Shown here: piece by piece, positions 54,125 to 63,172 of the stretch
How the letters are laid out: every line of letters begins with the position of its first letter
Numbering within the stretch: the first letter of the stretch is position 1
Source: an uncultured Opitutia bacterium
GTDB taxonomy: Bacteria > Verrucomicrobiota > Verrucomicrobiia > Opitutales > Opitutaceae
Direction of reading: 5' to 3'
NCBI GenBank assembly: GCA_903896015.1
Contig: CAITWF010000017.1
Location: 55,103 to 119,102 of the forward strand
Length of the DNA stretch: 64,000 nucleotides
The notes under the pieces: generated by a model
Told to the model about the DNA's origin: nothing
What the model saw: only the letters and a program-made list of their open reading frames with translations
Databases searched by the model: none
Program-made: the position numbers and the translations under genes

Positions 54125-54601
54125 ATGCACCCGAAGTGGCGACTTTCCCATGCGCAAGGCTACCTTGAGCTCGGCATGGTCGCCGAGGCCGCCGCGGAAC
54201 TGGAGCACATTCCCTCGCCCGAGCGCGACGAGCCCGCCGTGCTCGCCTTGCGCGTCGCCGTCCTGCAGGAACGCTGCGAGTGGCCCGCGCTCCGCGCGCT
54301 CGCGGCCGAGTTTGTCCGCCGCGCACCCGGGGAAGCCGCCGGCTGGGTGACGTGGGCCTATGCCACGCGCCGCGCCGAATCGATCGCAGCCGCGGAAAAA
54401 ATTCTCCTCGAGGCCGAGCGGCTGCATCCGGCGGAAGCGATGATCCAGTTCAACCTCGGCTGCTACGCGAGCCAGCGCGGCGCGCTGGCCGAGGCCCGCC
54501 GCCGCGTCGATCGCGCGATCGCGTTGGACGAAAAATTTTCCGTCCTCGCCGCCACCGATCCGGATTTGGCGCCGCTGCGCGCGGCGGCGGGAAACCGCTG
54601 A
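54125..54601 (+). CDS. TPR-like repeat protein
   Basis: 158 residues from MHPKWRLSHAQGYLELGMVA. Helix-turn-helix repeats with TPR spacing: GYLELGMVAEAAAELEHIPS, APGEAAGWVTWAYATRRAES, AMIQFNLGCYASQRGALAEA and ARRRVDRAIALDEKF. About 3-4 repeats. No signal peptide. It follows the signalling cluster on the same strand; function unknown, probably protein-protein binding. Confidence 0.75.
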   Translation: MHPKWRLSHAQGYLELGMVAEAAAELEHIPSPERDEPAVLALRVAVLQERCEWPALRALAAEFVRRAPGEAAGWVTWAYATRRAESIAAAEKILLEAERLHPAEAMIQFNLGCYASQRGALAEARRRVDRAIALDEKFSVLAATDPDLAPLRAAAGNR

Positions 54602-54736
54602 CGAGTGGCCAAAAGGCACGGCACGTTTCTCAATAAACGCGCAGCAGCGATCCCGGCCGGCAGGCTATGCTGGCAAATCGAACTCCGGCGCTGGCGTGTC
54701 CGCTGCGCTGGCGTCCGACCCAACCAACGCGAACCG

Positions 54737-55375
54737 ATGAAGAAACTAACCGCAGTCGTTTTCACTCTGCTCACCTTGGCCAGCTCCACGGGCGTCGCCC
54801 GCGCAGCGGCCGCCGGCACTTGGGAGGCCCGGATTCGGGCCACTTATCTGTCGATGGACAACAAATCTGACGCGTTCTCGGCGCTCGGAATAAATTTCCC
54901 CGCCAATGCCGTTTCGGTGAACAGCAAATTCATCCCCGAATTCGACTTCTCCTATTCGTTCACCCCGAATGTGGTCACCGAGCTCGTGCTCACCATCCCT
55001 CAGACGCAGGACGTGACGCTCGCCGGTGTCGGCAAGCTGGGCACGTTTAAGCACCTGCCGCCCGTGCTCGCGCTGCAATACCACTTCGCCCCCGGCGAAA
55101 CGATCGATCCTTATGTGGGCGCAGGTTTGAACTTCACCCTCATATACGGCAGCGACCTCAAGGTCGCCAACGTTCCGCTCGCGCTTGAGCACAGCAGCCT
55201 CGGCGTCGCCGGCCAGGTCGGTGCAGATATCAACCTTGGCAACAGCGTCTACCTGAACGTCGACGTCAAGAAGGTCACGCTCCGCAGCGACGTCTCGGTG
55301 ATGGGCGGAGCCAAGCTCACCACCGCCAAGCTCGATCCGTGGCTGCTGTCGGTCGGCATCGGCTGGCGCTTCTGA
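54737..55375 (+). CDS. OmpW-family outer-membrane protein
   Basis: 212 residues. Signal peptide MKKLTAVVFTLLTLASSTGV, then OmpW pattern: WEARIRATYLSMDNKSD, PEFDFSYSFTPNVVTELVLT, LALQYHFAPGETIDPYVGAG, LNVDVKKVTL and the terminal SVGIGWRF ending in Phe. Eight-stranded barrel for small hydrophobic molecules. Ends in a strong terminator. The upstream frame beginning at 54605 is arginine-rich and not signal-like. Confidence 0.88.
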   Translation: MKKLTAVVFTLLTLASSTGVARAAAAGTWEARIRATYLSMDNKSDAFSALGINFPANAVSVNSKFIPEFDFSYSFTPNVVTELVLTIPQTQDVTLAGVGKLGTFKHLPPVLALQYHFAPGETIDPYVGAGLNFTLIYGSDLKVANVPLALEHSSLGVAGQVGADINLGNSVYLNVDVKKVTLRSDVSVMGGAKLTTAKLDPWLLSVGIGWRF

Positions 55376-55401
55376 GGTGATCGCCAAAAACTGATTTCTC
55401 C

Positions 55402-55429
55402 GGCGGGGCGTTCGCGCCCCGCCTCTTTT
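55402..55429 (+). terminator. Intrinsic terminator after the OmpW gene
   Basis: 9-bp stem GGCGGGGCG / CGCCCCGCC (55402-55410, 55415-55423) closed by a TTCG tetraloop, then TCTTTT. Confidence 0.85.
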
Positions 55430-55510
55430 GTGACGCGTTGGCCGAACTGTCCGGCCGGCCGCTTGGTTGATGTTGCCAGCCCGCCGTGCGGTCGTGAGCG
55501 TTTTCGACTC

Positions 55511-57019
55511 ATGCCCCCTGCCCCGCTGCTCGAACTCCGCCGGCTCGTGAAGAGCTACGGTGGCGTGCGCGCATTGCGCGGGGTGGATTTTAATCTGCAC
55601 GCCGGCGAAGTCCACGCCCTCCTCGGCGAAAACGGCGCCGGTAAAAGCACGCTGATCAAAACCGTCACCGGCGCTCACGCCCCGAGCAGCGGCGAGATCG
55701 TGATCGCTGGCGAGTCCGTGAGCGGGCTCACGCCGACGACGGCACGCGCGCTCGGCATCGCGTGCATTTACCAGCAGCCCGCGCTCTTCCCCGATCTCAC
55801 CGTCGTGGAAAACATCGCGCTCCGGCTCGAGGCCGGAGCGACGCTGCGCCGGCTCGATTGGCGGGCGCGCAAAGTGCGGGCAATGGAATTGCTCGCGCGC
55901 ATCGGCGCCGCGATCGCGCCGGACGCCGAGGTGCGCTCGCTCTCGATGCCCGAGCAGCAACTCGTCGAGATCGCCTGTGCGCTCGGCGCGGGGGCGCGCA
56001 TCGTCATCATGGACGAGCCCACCGCCTCGCTCACCCAGAAGGAGCAGCACCTGCTCTTCGCCGTGGTGCGCGAACTGCGCGGAAGCGGCGTCGGCGTCAT
56101 CTACATTTCGCACCGCCTTGAAGAAATCTTCGCGCTCGCCGACCGCGTGACGGTCCTCCGCGACGGCGAGAGCGTCGGCACGCATGCCGTCGGCGACATC
56201 AACGAGGCCGGCCTGATCAAGCTCATGGTCGGCCGCGAGGTCGCACAAATCTACCCTGCGAGTGAGTCGAGCGCCGGCGAGGTCGTGCTTTCGGTGCGCG
56301 AAGTTGGCTGCCGCGCGTCAGGCGTGCACGCGGTGACGTTCGACGTGCGCGCCGGCGAAGTCTTCGGCCTCAGCGGCCTCGTCGGCGCCGGCCGCACCGA
56401 ACTCGCCCGCGTGCTCTTCGGCCTCACGCCGGCTGACACGGGAGAAATCTTACTGAACGGCGAGCGCGTCGCCATCTCTTCGCCGCAGAACGCCGTCGCG
56501 CACGGCATCGCCTACGTCCCCGAGGACCGCCGCCGCCACGGCGTCGTGCTCGATCTGCCAATCGCGCACAACATGACGATGGCAATCCACCCCCGGATTT
56601 TTCCGGGCGCGTGGCTGCGGTTCGGAGCGGAGCGATCGCTCGCACTCGAATTCATCCGCGACCTCGCGGTCAAGTGCGCCGGACCGGACGCTCCCGGCGG
56701 CAGTCTTTCTGGCGGCAACCAGCAGAAAGTTTCGCTCGCGCGCTGGCTCGCGACCAAACCGAAGCTGCTCATTCTCGACGAACCGACGCAGGGCGTCGAC
56801 GTCGGTGCCAAGAGCGAAATCCACCGTATCGTCCGCCGCCTCGCGAAGGATGGCCTCGCCGTGATTCTCATCTCAAGCGATCTGCCGGAAGTCATCGGCA
56901 TGAGCGATCGCATCGGCGTGATGGGCGGCGGCTCGTTGCGCGCGATCCTGCCCGGCAAATCCGATCCGCACGTCGTGATGGCCGCGGCACTGGGCACCGC
57001 CGAGAAAGGCGCGGCGTGA
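55511..57019 (+). CDS. Sugar ABC transporter ATP-binding protein (two ATPase domains)
   Basis: 502 residues from MPPAPLLELRRLVKSYGGVR. RbsA/MglA/RhaT type with two ABC domains: Walker A GENGAGKST near residue 40 and the second domain without a canonical one (GLVGAGRTEL), LSMPEQQLVEIACAL and LSGGNQQKVSLARW signature motifs, Walker B VIMDEPTASL and LLILDEPTQGVDVGAK. First gene of a four-gene importer. Its TGA overlaps the GTG of the permease. Confidence 0.92.
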   Translation: MPPAPLLELRRLVKSYGGVRALRGVDFNLHAGEVHALLGENGAGKSTLIKTVTGAHAPSSGEIVIAGESVSGLTPTTARALGIACIYQQPALFPDLTVVENIALRLEAGATLRRLDWRARKVRAMELLARIGAAIAPDAEVRSLSMPEQQLVEIACALGAGARIVIMDEPTASLTQKEQHLLFAVVRELRGSGVGVIYISHRLEEIFALADRVTVLRDGESVGTHAVGDINEAGLIKLMVGREVAQIYPASESSAGEVVLSVREVGCRASGVHAVTFDVRAGEVFGLSGLVGAGRTELARVLFGLTPADTGEILLNGERVAISSPQNAVAHGIAYVPEDRRRHGVVLDLPIAHNMTMAIHPRIFPGAWLRFGAERSLALEFIRDLAVKCAGPDAPGGSLSGGNQQKVSLARWLATKPKLLILDEPTQGVDVGAKSEIHRIVRRLAKDGLAVILISSDLPEVIGMSDRIGVMGGGSLRAILPGKSDPHVVMAAALGTAEKGAA

Positions 57020-57948
57020 AAAAATACTTCCGCGAGCTTTCCGTCGTCGCCGCGCTCGGCGCCGTGCTGCTTGGGCTGGCGATGTTCGCGCCGGCATTTT
57101 TTCAGCCGCAGCCGCTGCTCTCGCTCGTCACGCGCGAGGCGCCGACGCTCGTCGTGGCGTGCGGCATGGCCCTCGTGATTATTGCGCGGCAGATCGACAT
57201 TTCGGTCGGTTCGCAATTTTCGGTGTGCAGCGTGTGCGCCGGGTTGCTCGCCGCGCGCGGCTGGCCGCTGGTGCTCGTGCTGCCCGCGTCGGCCCTGCTC
57301 GGCGCGTCGCTCGGCGCGATCAACGGCCTGCTCGTCGCCGGACTGCGGCTGCCGTCGATCGTCGTGACCCTCGCGACGATGGTAACGCTGCGGCAGGGGT
57401 TGAATCTCTTTAGGCAGGGCGAGTTCGTAAACATGCCCGACAAGTTTCAGTGGCTCGGGCTGAGCCAGAGCGGCGGCCAATGGACTCTCGTCGGTGCGGC
57501 ATTCGCGTTGCTCATCGTGCTCGGGCTCGCGATGCGTCACGTAGCCGCAGGGCGATTCGTCTACGCTGTCGGCACCGATGCCGAGGCCGCGCGACTCGCC
57601 GGCATCCGACCGGGACGCGTGACGTTTTTGGTTTTTATTTTCATCGGCGCGCTGACCGGACTCGCCGCGATCATGAACATCGTGCAGTCGCCGCAGGTAC
57701 AGCCGCTGTCGGGCGCGGGTCTTGAGTTGAAAGTGATCGCGGCGGTCGTCGTCGGCGGCGTGGCGATCTCCGGCGGGCGCGGTAATCTGTGGGGCGCGTT
57801 CGCCGGGCTGTTGTTGCTCGCGTGCGTTTCGCCCGCACTCACCCATCTGCACATCGAGGCATATTGGGAAAAAGCGATCCAAGGTGCCATCATTCTGCTC
57901 GCGGTCGTCGCTGATGGCGTGAGAAGTAGAAAGGAATCGCGCGGATGA
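57016..57948 (+). CDS. Sugar ABC transporter permease 1
   Basis: 310 residues from a GTG at 57016 (VKKYFRELSVVAALG). About eight to ten transmembrane helices of the RbsC/AraH family, with the conserved ARQIDISVGSQFSVCSVCAG, LRLPSIVVTLATMVTLRQGL and the C-terminal VVVGGVAISGGRGNLWGAFA. It overlaps genes on both sides by four bases. Confidence 0.9.
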   Translation: MKKYFRELSVVAALGAVLLGLAMFAPAFFQPQPLLSLVTREAPTLVVACGMALVIIARQIDISVGSQFSVCSVCAGLLAARGWPLVLVLPASALLGASLGAINGLLVAGLRLPSIVVTLATMVTLRQGLNLFRQGEFVNMPDKFQWLGLSQSGGQWTLVGAAFALLIVLGLAMRHVAAGRFVYAVGTDAEAARLAGIRPGRVTFLVFIFIGALTGLAAIMNIVQSPQVQPLSGAGLELKVIAAVVVGGVAISGGRGNLWGAFAGLLLLACVSPALTHLHIEAYWEKAIQGAIILLAVVADGVRSRKESRG

Positions 57949-58976
57949 GCACGGATAAACCCGCCTGGAAAGCGCGCCTGCTTTCCCACGAGATGCTGCT
58001 GCTCTACGTCTTGATCGCGGAGTGGCTGTTTTTTTATTTCACCGGCACGACGACAAATCGCCGCGGCGTGATCGTCGGTTTCGGCACGATTGATCGGCAG
58101 TTCGATATTCTGCGTCATTCGTGTGAGATCGGCCTGCTCGCGCTGGCGCTCACGCCTGTGATCCTCACCGCTGGCATCGATCTCTCGGTGGGATCGCTGC
58201 TCGGGTTGTGCGCGATTTTGTTCGGCAAGTTCTGGCACGACGCCGGGCTCTCGATTCCCGTCGCAGCGGTGCTCGCGATCGGCTGCGGCGCGATCGGCGG
58301 CGCGATCAACGCCGCGCTCATCACGACACTGCGGCTGCCGCCGCTCATCGTCACGCTGGGCACCTACTCGCTGTTCCGCGGACTCGCCGAGGCGATCACG
58401 CACGGCGCGGTCACCTACACGGATTTCCCGGAGAGTTTTCTCTTCCTCGGGCAGGAGCGCTGGCTCGGATTGCCAACGCAGGCGTGGCTGTTTCTCCTCG
58501 TGGCCGTGGCGGTGTGGCTGCTCGTGCACCGCACGACCTTCGGGCGATCGTTTCGGACGATCGGATTTTCGCCGGGGGGCGCGCGCTATGCGGGGCTGCC
58601 GGTGAACCGCCGCCTCGCGCTCGTTTATGTGCTCGCGGGCATCATCTCCGCCCTTGCCGCGATCATTTACACCGCGCGACTCGGGCAGGCGAAAGCGGAT
58701 GCCGGCACGGGCTATGAGCTCTTCGCGATCACGGCGGTCGTGCTCGGCGGGACGAGCATCTTTGGCGGCAGCGGTAGCGTGCATGGCACGCTGCTCGGCG
58801 TCGCTGCGATCGCGGTCTTGAAAAACGGCCTCGCTTGTCTGCCCGTCGTCATGCGGATGAATGCCGCCGAGGAAATGTCCGGGCTGCTCACGGGCGCGCT
58901 GCTGCTCCTCGCGCTTACGGGGAGCGTGCTGCCAAAAATCTTGTCTACGCTGCGACCCCGACGCCAACCTGCCTGA
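57945..58976 (+). CDS. Sugar ABC transporter permease 2
   Basis: 343 residues. RbsC-like family: LILTAGIDLSVGS-type core (VILTAGIDLSVGSLLGLCAI), LRLPPLIVTLGTYSLFRGLA and VVLGGTSIFGGSGSVHGTLL. Paired with the first permease as a heterodimer, as in rhamnose (RhaP/RhaQ) and autoinducer-2 (LsrC/LsrD) importers. Confidence 0.9.
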   Translation: MSTDKPAWKARLLSHEMLLLYVLIAEWLFFYFTGTTTNRRGVIVGFGTIDRQFDILRHSCEIGLLALALTPVILTAGIDLSVGSLLGLCAILFGKFWHDAGLSIPVAAVLAIGCGAIGGAINAALITTLRLPPLIVTLGTYSLFRGLAEAITHGAVTYTDFPESFLFLGQERWLGLPTQAWLFLLVAVAVWLLVHRTTFGRSFRTIGFSPGGARYAGLPVNRRLALVYVLAGIISALAAIIYTARLGQAKADAGTGYELFAITAVVLGGTSIFGGSGSVHGTLLGVAAIAVLKNGLACLPVVMRMNAAEEMSGLLTGALLLLALTGSVLPKILSTLRPRRQPA

Positions 58977-59005
58977 ACCTCTACTCCGCCCTCCCTACGC
59001 TCCCC

Positions 59006-59983
59006 ATGAAATCCCTCCTGCTCCGCCTCACCCTCTTCCTTTGCGCCGGCCTCGCCGCCACCACCGCCGCCGATTCGGAACTCGTCGTGGCGTTTCTGCC
59101 AAAATCCAAGGGCAACGCCTACTTTATCTCATGTAAAGCCGGCGCCGATAAGGCCGCCAAGGAACTCGGAGTCGAGTTGCTCTTCGACGGCCCGACTGAC
59201 TCCAATGCCGCGAAGCAAAACGAAATCGTCGAGAACTGGATCACGCTCGGCGTCGACGTGATCGCGGTCGCCGCGGAAAACAAGGAGGGCATCTCCACGG
59301 CGCTCCGCAAAGCGCAGAAGGCCGGCATCAAGGTCGTAACCTATGACGCCGACTCGATGCCGGACGCGCGCTCGTTTTTCGTCAACCAAGCCACCCCGCA
59401 AGGCATCGGCTACGGTTTGATGGACGAGGCCGCGCGCCTGCTGAACAGCGAAGGCGAGTTTGCGATCATCACGGCGTCGCTCACAGCGGCGAACCAGCGC
59501 GAATGGCAGAAGCACATCGAGGCACGGCTCGCGGAAAAATACCCGAAGATGAAACTCGTCGCCGTCCGCCCCTGCGACGATCTCAAGGATAAGGCGCAGT
59601 CCGAGGCGACCGCGCTCATGAGCGCGAATCCGAACCTCAAACTCATCCTCGCCATCTGCTCGCCCGGCGTTCCCGGCGCGGCCGAAGCCGTGAAGCAGGC
59701 GGGCAAGACGGGCAAAGTGAAAGTCATCGGCCTGGGCCTCCCTAACGAAAACAAGCGCTATGTGCACGAAGGCGTGACCGACAGCGTAATTCTCTGGAAC
59801 ACCGGCGACCTCGGCTACCTCACGATCTACGCCGGCGTGGCCTTGGCGAAGGGCGAACTCAAGCCCGACGCGAAGACCTTCAAGGCCGGGAAACTCGGCT
59901 CGTTCGAAATCATTGGCGACAATATCATGCTCGGGAAGCCCTTCATCTTCAACAAGGGCAACATCGATCAGTTCGACTTCTGA
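59006..59983 (+). CDS. Sugar ABC transporter periplasmic binding protein
   Basis: 325 residues. Signal peptide MKSLLLRLTLFLCAGLAATT, then the family 1 solute-binding fold: VVAFLPKSKGNAYFISCKAG, NWITLGVDVIAVAAENKEG, KVVTYDADSMPDARSFFVNQ and GLGLPNENKRYVHEGVTDSV. Closest in my memory to RhaS/LsrB-type proteins; the sugar is not determined. Beside it lies a GH105 enzyme, which releases unsaturated galacturonic acid from rhamnose-containing oligosaccharides, so rhamnose or its disaccharide is a sensible candidate. Confidence 0.88.
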   Translation: MKSLLLRLTLFLCAGLAATTAADSELVVAFLPKSKGNAYFISCKAGADKAAKELGVELLFDGPTDSNAAKQNEIVENWITLGVDVIAVAAENKEGISTALRKAQKAGIKVVTYDADSMPDARSFFVNQATPQGIGYGLMDEAARLLNSEGEFAIITASLTAANQREWQKHIEARLAEKYPKMKLVAVRPCDDLKDKAQSEATALMSANPNLKLILAICSPGVPGAAEAVKQAGKTGKVKVIGLGLPNENKRYVHEGVTDSVILWNTGDLGYLTIYAGVALAKGELKPDAKTFKAGKLGSFEIIGDNIMLGKPFIFNKGNIDQFDF

Positions 59984-60028
59984 TTTGGTCAGGCGAAACC
60001 GCTTCGGCACGCAGGCGTCAAGCAGTTG

Positions 60029-60793
60029 ATGAACGCCGTCCGCCTACCGTTTCTGGTTATTGCGTGCAGCCTGGCCGCGGCGCTGAGCGCCAGCGAGCCT
60101 ACGTGCGAGGTGAACGTGAACACCACGCTCACCGAAGCCGGACGGAAAGTTCCGGCGCCGTCGCGGGAAAAACCCGCCTACTACTATCCGCTCGTCGCCG
60201 GTTGGCGCGAAGAGGGTGCCGTCATCGCGGGAGAAAGGCCCCCGGCGAAGACCTTTGTCATCCACGAACTCGCGAAGGCGCTCGCCGCCCAGGGCTACCT
60301 CGTCATGGGCGCAAAGACTCCGCGGCCCTCGCTGCTGCTGGTGTTACACTGGGGCTGCATGAATCCGCAGATCGAGGATTTCGGGTCCAACGATCCCTCC
60401 CAAAAAGTTTTCTTCAACCAGAACGAAATGCTCTCGCTGGTCGGCGCCGAAAAGCTCGGTGCGCTCGATCTCTCGTTCGAGCGCGAGGCCGTGATGCAGG
60501 GCGCGGAGGACGACCGCTATTTCATCATCGTGGTGGCTTACGATTTCGCCGACGCAATGCAGAAGAAGAAAACAAAGCTGTGGGTCGCGCGCATGAGCAC
60601 GCCTTCGACCGGCCTGACCATGGCGGACGTTGTGCGACCGCTCGCCACGAGCGGCGGTCCGCTCTTCGGACGGGAGACCAGCCGCCCGCAATGGATCACG
60701 GCGCCGATCGTGCGCGAGGGAATCGTTGAAGTCGGCCAGCCGGTGGTCGTGCCCGACTCACCCGCAAAACCAACCGAGCCGGTAAAAAAATAG
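60029..60793 (+). CDS. Secreted protein of unknown function
   Basis: 254 residues from the ATG at 60029 (a TTG one codon earlier is also in frame). Signal peptide MNAVRLPFLVIACSLAAALS. The C-terminus is Pro/Lys-rich (PAKPTEPVKK). Central segment VLHWGCMNPQIEDFGSNDPS and RYFIIVVAYDFADAMQKKKT recall conserved verrucomicrobial lipoprotein-like hypotheticals; no function can be given. Its stop codon lies inside the hairpin that follows. Confidence 0.65.
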   Translation: MNAVRLPFLVIACSLAAALSASEPTCEVNVNTTLTEAGRKVPAPSREKPAYYYPLVAGWREEGAVIAGERPPAKTFVIHELAKALAAQGYLVMGAKTPRPSLLLVLHWGCMNPQIEDFGSNDPSQKVFFNQNEMLSLVGAEKLGALDLSFEREAVMQGAEDDRYFIIVVAYDFADAMQKKKTKLWVARMSTPSTGLTMADVVRPLATSGGPLFGRETSRPQWITAPIVREGIVEVGQPVVVPDSPAKPTEPVKK

Positions 60794-60816
60794 CGCGGAG
60801 TTTTAGCTCCGCGCTA
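60784..60816 (-). terminator. Terminator for the minus-strand GH105 gene
   Basis: 10-bp stem TAGCGCGGAG / CTCCGCGCTA (60791-60800, 60807-60816) with a TTTTAG loop. On the minus strand it is followed by seven U's (60784-60790 are A's). No U-tract follows on the plus strand, so it serves the gene ending at 60857, 41 bases away. Confidence 0.75.
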
Positions 60817-60856
60817 CGCCGTCAGCCTGCGCGACTCGCGCACACCACCGGAAAAA

Positions 60857-61951
60857 TCATTTTTCAACGCCCATTCGATAGATCTCGCGCCCGGCGAGCA
60901 GGAACGCGCCAATGCCGTAGACCTCGGTGCCATTCTCATCGAATTTCTTCGGATCGGCGCCGATCGGCTGCACGTGGGTGAGCTTGCCATCGGGCTGGAG
61001 GCAACTCGTGATCGCGGCCCACGCTTTTTCGACGGCGGGTTGATACTTCGCCTTGTCGAGGAGGCCGGTGTTCACTCCCCAAGCGAGGCCATAGCAGTCG
61101 AAGCCGGTGCCGCTGGTCTCCTGGATCGGGAAGCTGACCGGGTCGAGGAGGCTGGCGTGCCAGAAGCCGTCGGGCTGCTGGAGTTCGAGGAGGCGCGCGG
61201 ACATTTCCTTGAACTGCTGCTCGAACTTCGCCCGCGCTGGGTGATCCTTCGGGAGATACTGCAGCACGCGCACGAGGCCGGCGATCACCCAGCCGTTGCC
61301 ACGGCTCCAAAACATTTTTTTGCCGTTCGCCTCGCGTTTGTCGAAGTAGGTGCTGTCGCGATAATACAGGTGCTCGTCCTTGTCGTAGAGATAGGCCGAG
61401 GTCTTCCACCAATGATCGACCATGTAGTCGGTGTAGGACTTGTTGCCGGTGGCCACCGCGAGGCGCACGAACGCGGGCGGCGCCATGAACAGCACATCGC
61501 ACCACGCCCAGCGATCGTTCTTCTGCTTGCCGATGAATGCCAGGTTTTCGTCCAGCGGATGAGTCATCACGTAGTCAAAGCCCGCGATTGTCGGCGCGAG
61601 CATCTTCGGGTCCTTGTGCTTGAAATAGAGCTCGGTGTAGGTCTGCGCGACGGCGTGGTCGTCGCCATGGTAGGGACGCGCGCCGAGTTTCCACTGGTTT
61701 CCCTCGCCCATCTTCAGCATCGCGTCATGGAAACGCGGGCTCTTGGAAATCTCCGCGAGTGCCATCGCGCCGGCGTAGTAAGCGGCCTGAGTCCAGTCGG
61801 TCGTCGCGTGTTTCGAGGGGTTGGCAATTTGCCAGTCGGCCGCCTTTTCCATCAGGGCCAGCACATCGGCGGGCGGGGGCGGCGCGGCGCGGAGCGCGGC
61901 GGGGCACGTTAAAAGACACAGCAGGGCAACGAGGGGTAGTTGGCGAAGCAT
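60857..61951 (-). CDS. Unsaturated rhamnogalacturonyl hydrolase, GH105
   Basis: 364 residues from MLRQLPLVALLCLLTCPAAL (signal peptide). The (alpha/alpha)6 GH105 motifs: WQIANPSKHATTDWTQAAYY, GARPYHGDDHAVAQTYTELY, WAWCDVLFMAPPAFVRLAVA with the catalytic Asp in WCD, KKMFWSRGNGWVIAGLVRVL, and TGFDCYGLAWGVNTGLLDK. It hydrolyses unsaturated galacturonyl-rhamnose oligosaccharides left by pectin lyases. Beside the sugar importer. Confidence 0.93.
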   Translation of the reverse strand: MLRQLPLVALLCLLTCPAALRAAPPPPADVLALMEKAADWQIANPSKHATTDWTQAAYYAGAMALAEISKSPRFHDAMLKMGEGNQWKLGARPYHGDDHAVAQTYTELYFKHKDPKMLAPTIAGFDYVMTHPLDENLAFIGKQKNDRWAWCDVLFMAPPAFVRLAVATGNKSYTDYMVDHWWKTSAYLYDKDEHLYYRDSTYFDKREANGKKMFWSRGNGWVIAGLVRVLQYLPKDHPARAKFEQQFKEMSARLLELQQPDGFWHASLLDPVSFPIQETSGTGFDCYGLAWGVNTGLLDKAKYQPAVEKAWAAITSCLQPDGKLTHVQPIGADPKKFDENGTEVYGIGAFLLAGREIYRMGVEK

Positions 61952-62061
61952 AGCAGCGCCGAGGCTGGAAAAACTCGCGGCGCGTGCAAGGAGCGTTTTG
62001 CCTATATGGTTAAACACTCGCTCCCACCCGCCCTCGCACCGCTTTTCCGAAATCGTCGCGA

Positions 62062-62241
62062 CTACCGTCGGCGCGCGGGTTTCGTCGCGAGGTGCCACTG
62101 ACCGCAGACCGGACAGTGATAGGCGGTGCGCTCGCGTTCCACACCGGCGAGCAGCGCGGCGTCGAGCGCGTCACCCGACGAGCGGTAGCGCCGTTTCCGG
62201 GCGCACGCGTGGTGGCGCTCGTCGCGAGTCGGACGCTTCAT
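62062..62241 (-). CDS. Small basic protein with a zinc-ribbon-like C-terminus
   Basis: 59 residues from MKRPTRDERHHACARKRRYR. Highly basic, with CACARKRR-like start and the CPVCGQWHL pair near the C-terminus suggesting a Cys2-plus site (a third Cys at residue 13). Conserved short proteins of this type occur widely, but no function is known to me. 14 bases after the small gene at 62256. Confidence 0.6.
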   Translation of the reverse strand: MKRPTRDERHHACARKRRYRSSGDALDAALLAGVERERTAYHCPVCGQWHLATKPARRR

Positions 62242-62255
62242 CGTTAACGTCCGGG

Positions 62256-62456
62256 CTACGGGTGATCGGCCTCGGAGCCCGGCGCGGCGGCCCGCTGCCG
62301 GCGCGCGGCGGCCATGTTGTCGACGAGATTCGGGTAACGCCGGCCGGCAGCGTTCGCCCGTGCCCGCGCCCACGCGATGCTCTCAGGCGTGAGCTTCGCG
62401 CGCTCCGAGGATTGCGGTGCCGGTTTTTTCCACGGGCCGGTGCGATGGGTCGCCAT
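62256..62456 (-). CDS. Small hypothetical protein with RRYPNLVDNM motif
   Basis: 66 residues, ATG start. Pattern LTPESIAWARARANAAGRRY, then PNLVDNMAAARR, recalls short conserved proteins ending A-G-R-x-Y-P-N-L-V-D-N-M in other bacteria (memory, not searched). No membrane helix. Appears to be the first gene of a two-gene unit with the zinc-ribbon-like protein. Divergent from gpt. Confidence 0.55.
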   Translation of the reverse strand: MATHRTGPWKKPAPQSSERAKLTPESIAWARARANAAGRRYPNLVDNMAAARRQRAAAPGSEADHP

Positions 62457-62572
62457 GATGAAGACTGATTCACGAGGCGCGCGGACGCCGTGGCAATTTT
62501 CTTTCGCTTCGGGCGTGACGCCGCCCGGACGGCGCGCTTCTTTCCTGCTCCACCCAACCCGCTCTCCTTCCC

Positions 62573-63091
62573 ATGCCGCTCTCCCGCTACGACGACGAAA
62601 TTGTCATCTCTTGGCCCGAACTTCATCGCGATGCGCGCTATCTCTCTGAGGTGCTGCACGGTCTCGGCAGCTGGCAAGGCATCATCGCCATCGCGCGCGG
62701 CGGCCTCATCCCAGCGGCGCTGGTCGCACGCGAGCTTGAAGTCCGGCTTGTCGACACCATTTGCATCTCAAGCTATTCGGCCAAGGGCGGCGGCGCCGCG
62801 AAAACGCAAGGCGACGTGCAGGTCCTGAAGGGCGTGCCGGGCGACGGCGCGGGTTTCCTCCTGATCGACGATCTCGTCGACACGGGCCGGACGGCGCAGG
62901 TCGCGCGGCAGCTTCTGCCGAAGGCACACTTCGCCACGCTCTATGCGAAACCCGCCGGCCGCGCGATCGTCGATACGTGCGTGAAGGAGTTTAAGCAGAA
63001 CAAGTGGCTGCATTTCCCGTGGGACATCGACTACAAGTTCGCAACGCCGATCAAGGAGGGTGGCCGCGCCGGTAACACCCGCGGCGTGTGA
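62573..63091 (+). CDS. gpt: Xanthine-guanine phosphoribosyltransferase
   Basis: 172 residues. Close to E. coli Gpt along its length: IVISWPELHRDARYLSEVLH, GIIAIARGGLIPAALVAREL, VDTICISSYSAKGG, the PRPP-binding GFLLIDDLVDTGRTAQVARQ, and FATLYAKPAGRAIVDTCVKE then LHFPWDIDYKF. Salvages xanthine and guanine with PRPP. Start chosen to match the family (MPLSRYDDEI). Confidence 0.93.
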   Translation: MPLSRYDDEIVISWPELHRDARYLSEVLHGLGSWQGIIAIARGGLIPAALVARELEVRLVDTICISSYSAKGGGAAKTQGDVQVLKGVPGDGAGFLLIDDLVDTGRTAQVARQLLPKAHFATLYAKPAGRAIVDTCVKEFKQNKWLHFPWDIDYKFATPIKEGGRAGNTRGV

Positions 63092-63172
63092 TCGCTCAGC
63101 CCGCCACGAGCGCGCGCGAAAGCGCGTGACAAGCCGGGGATTTTTTTGTCTTACGACGGGTTTCAAAAAACC

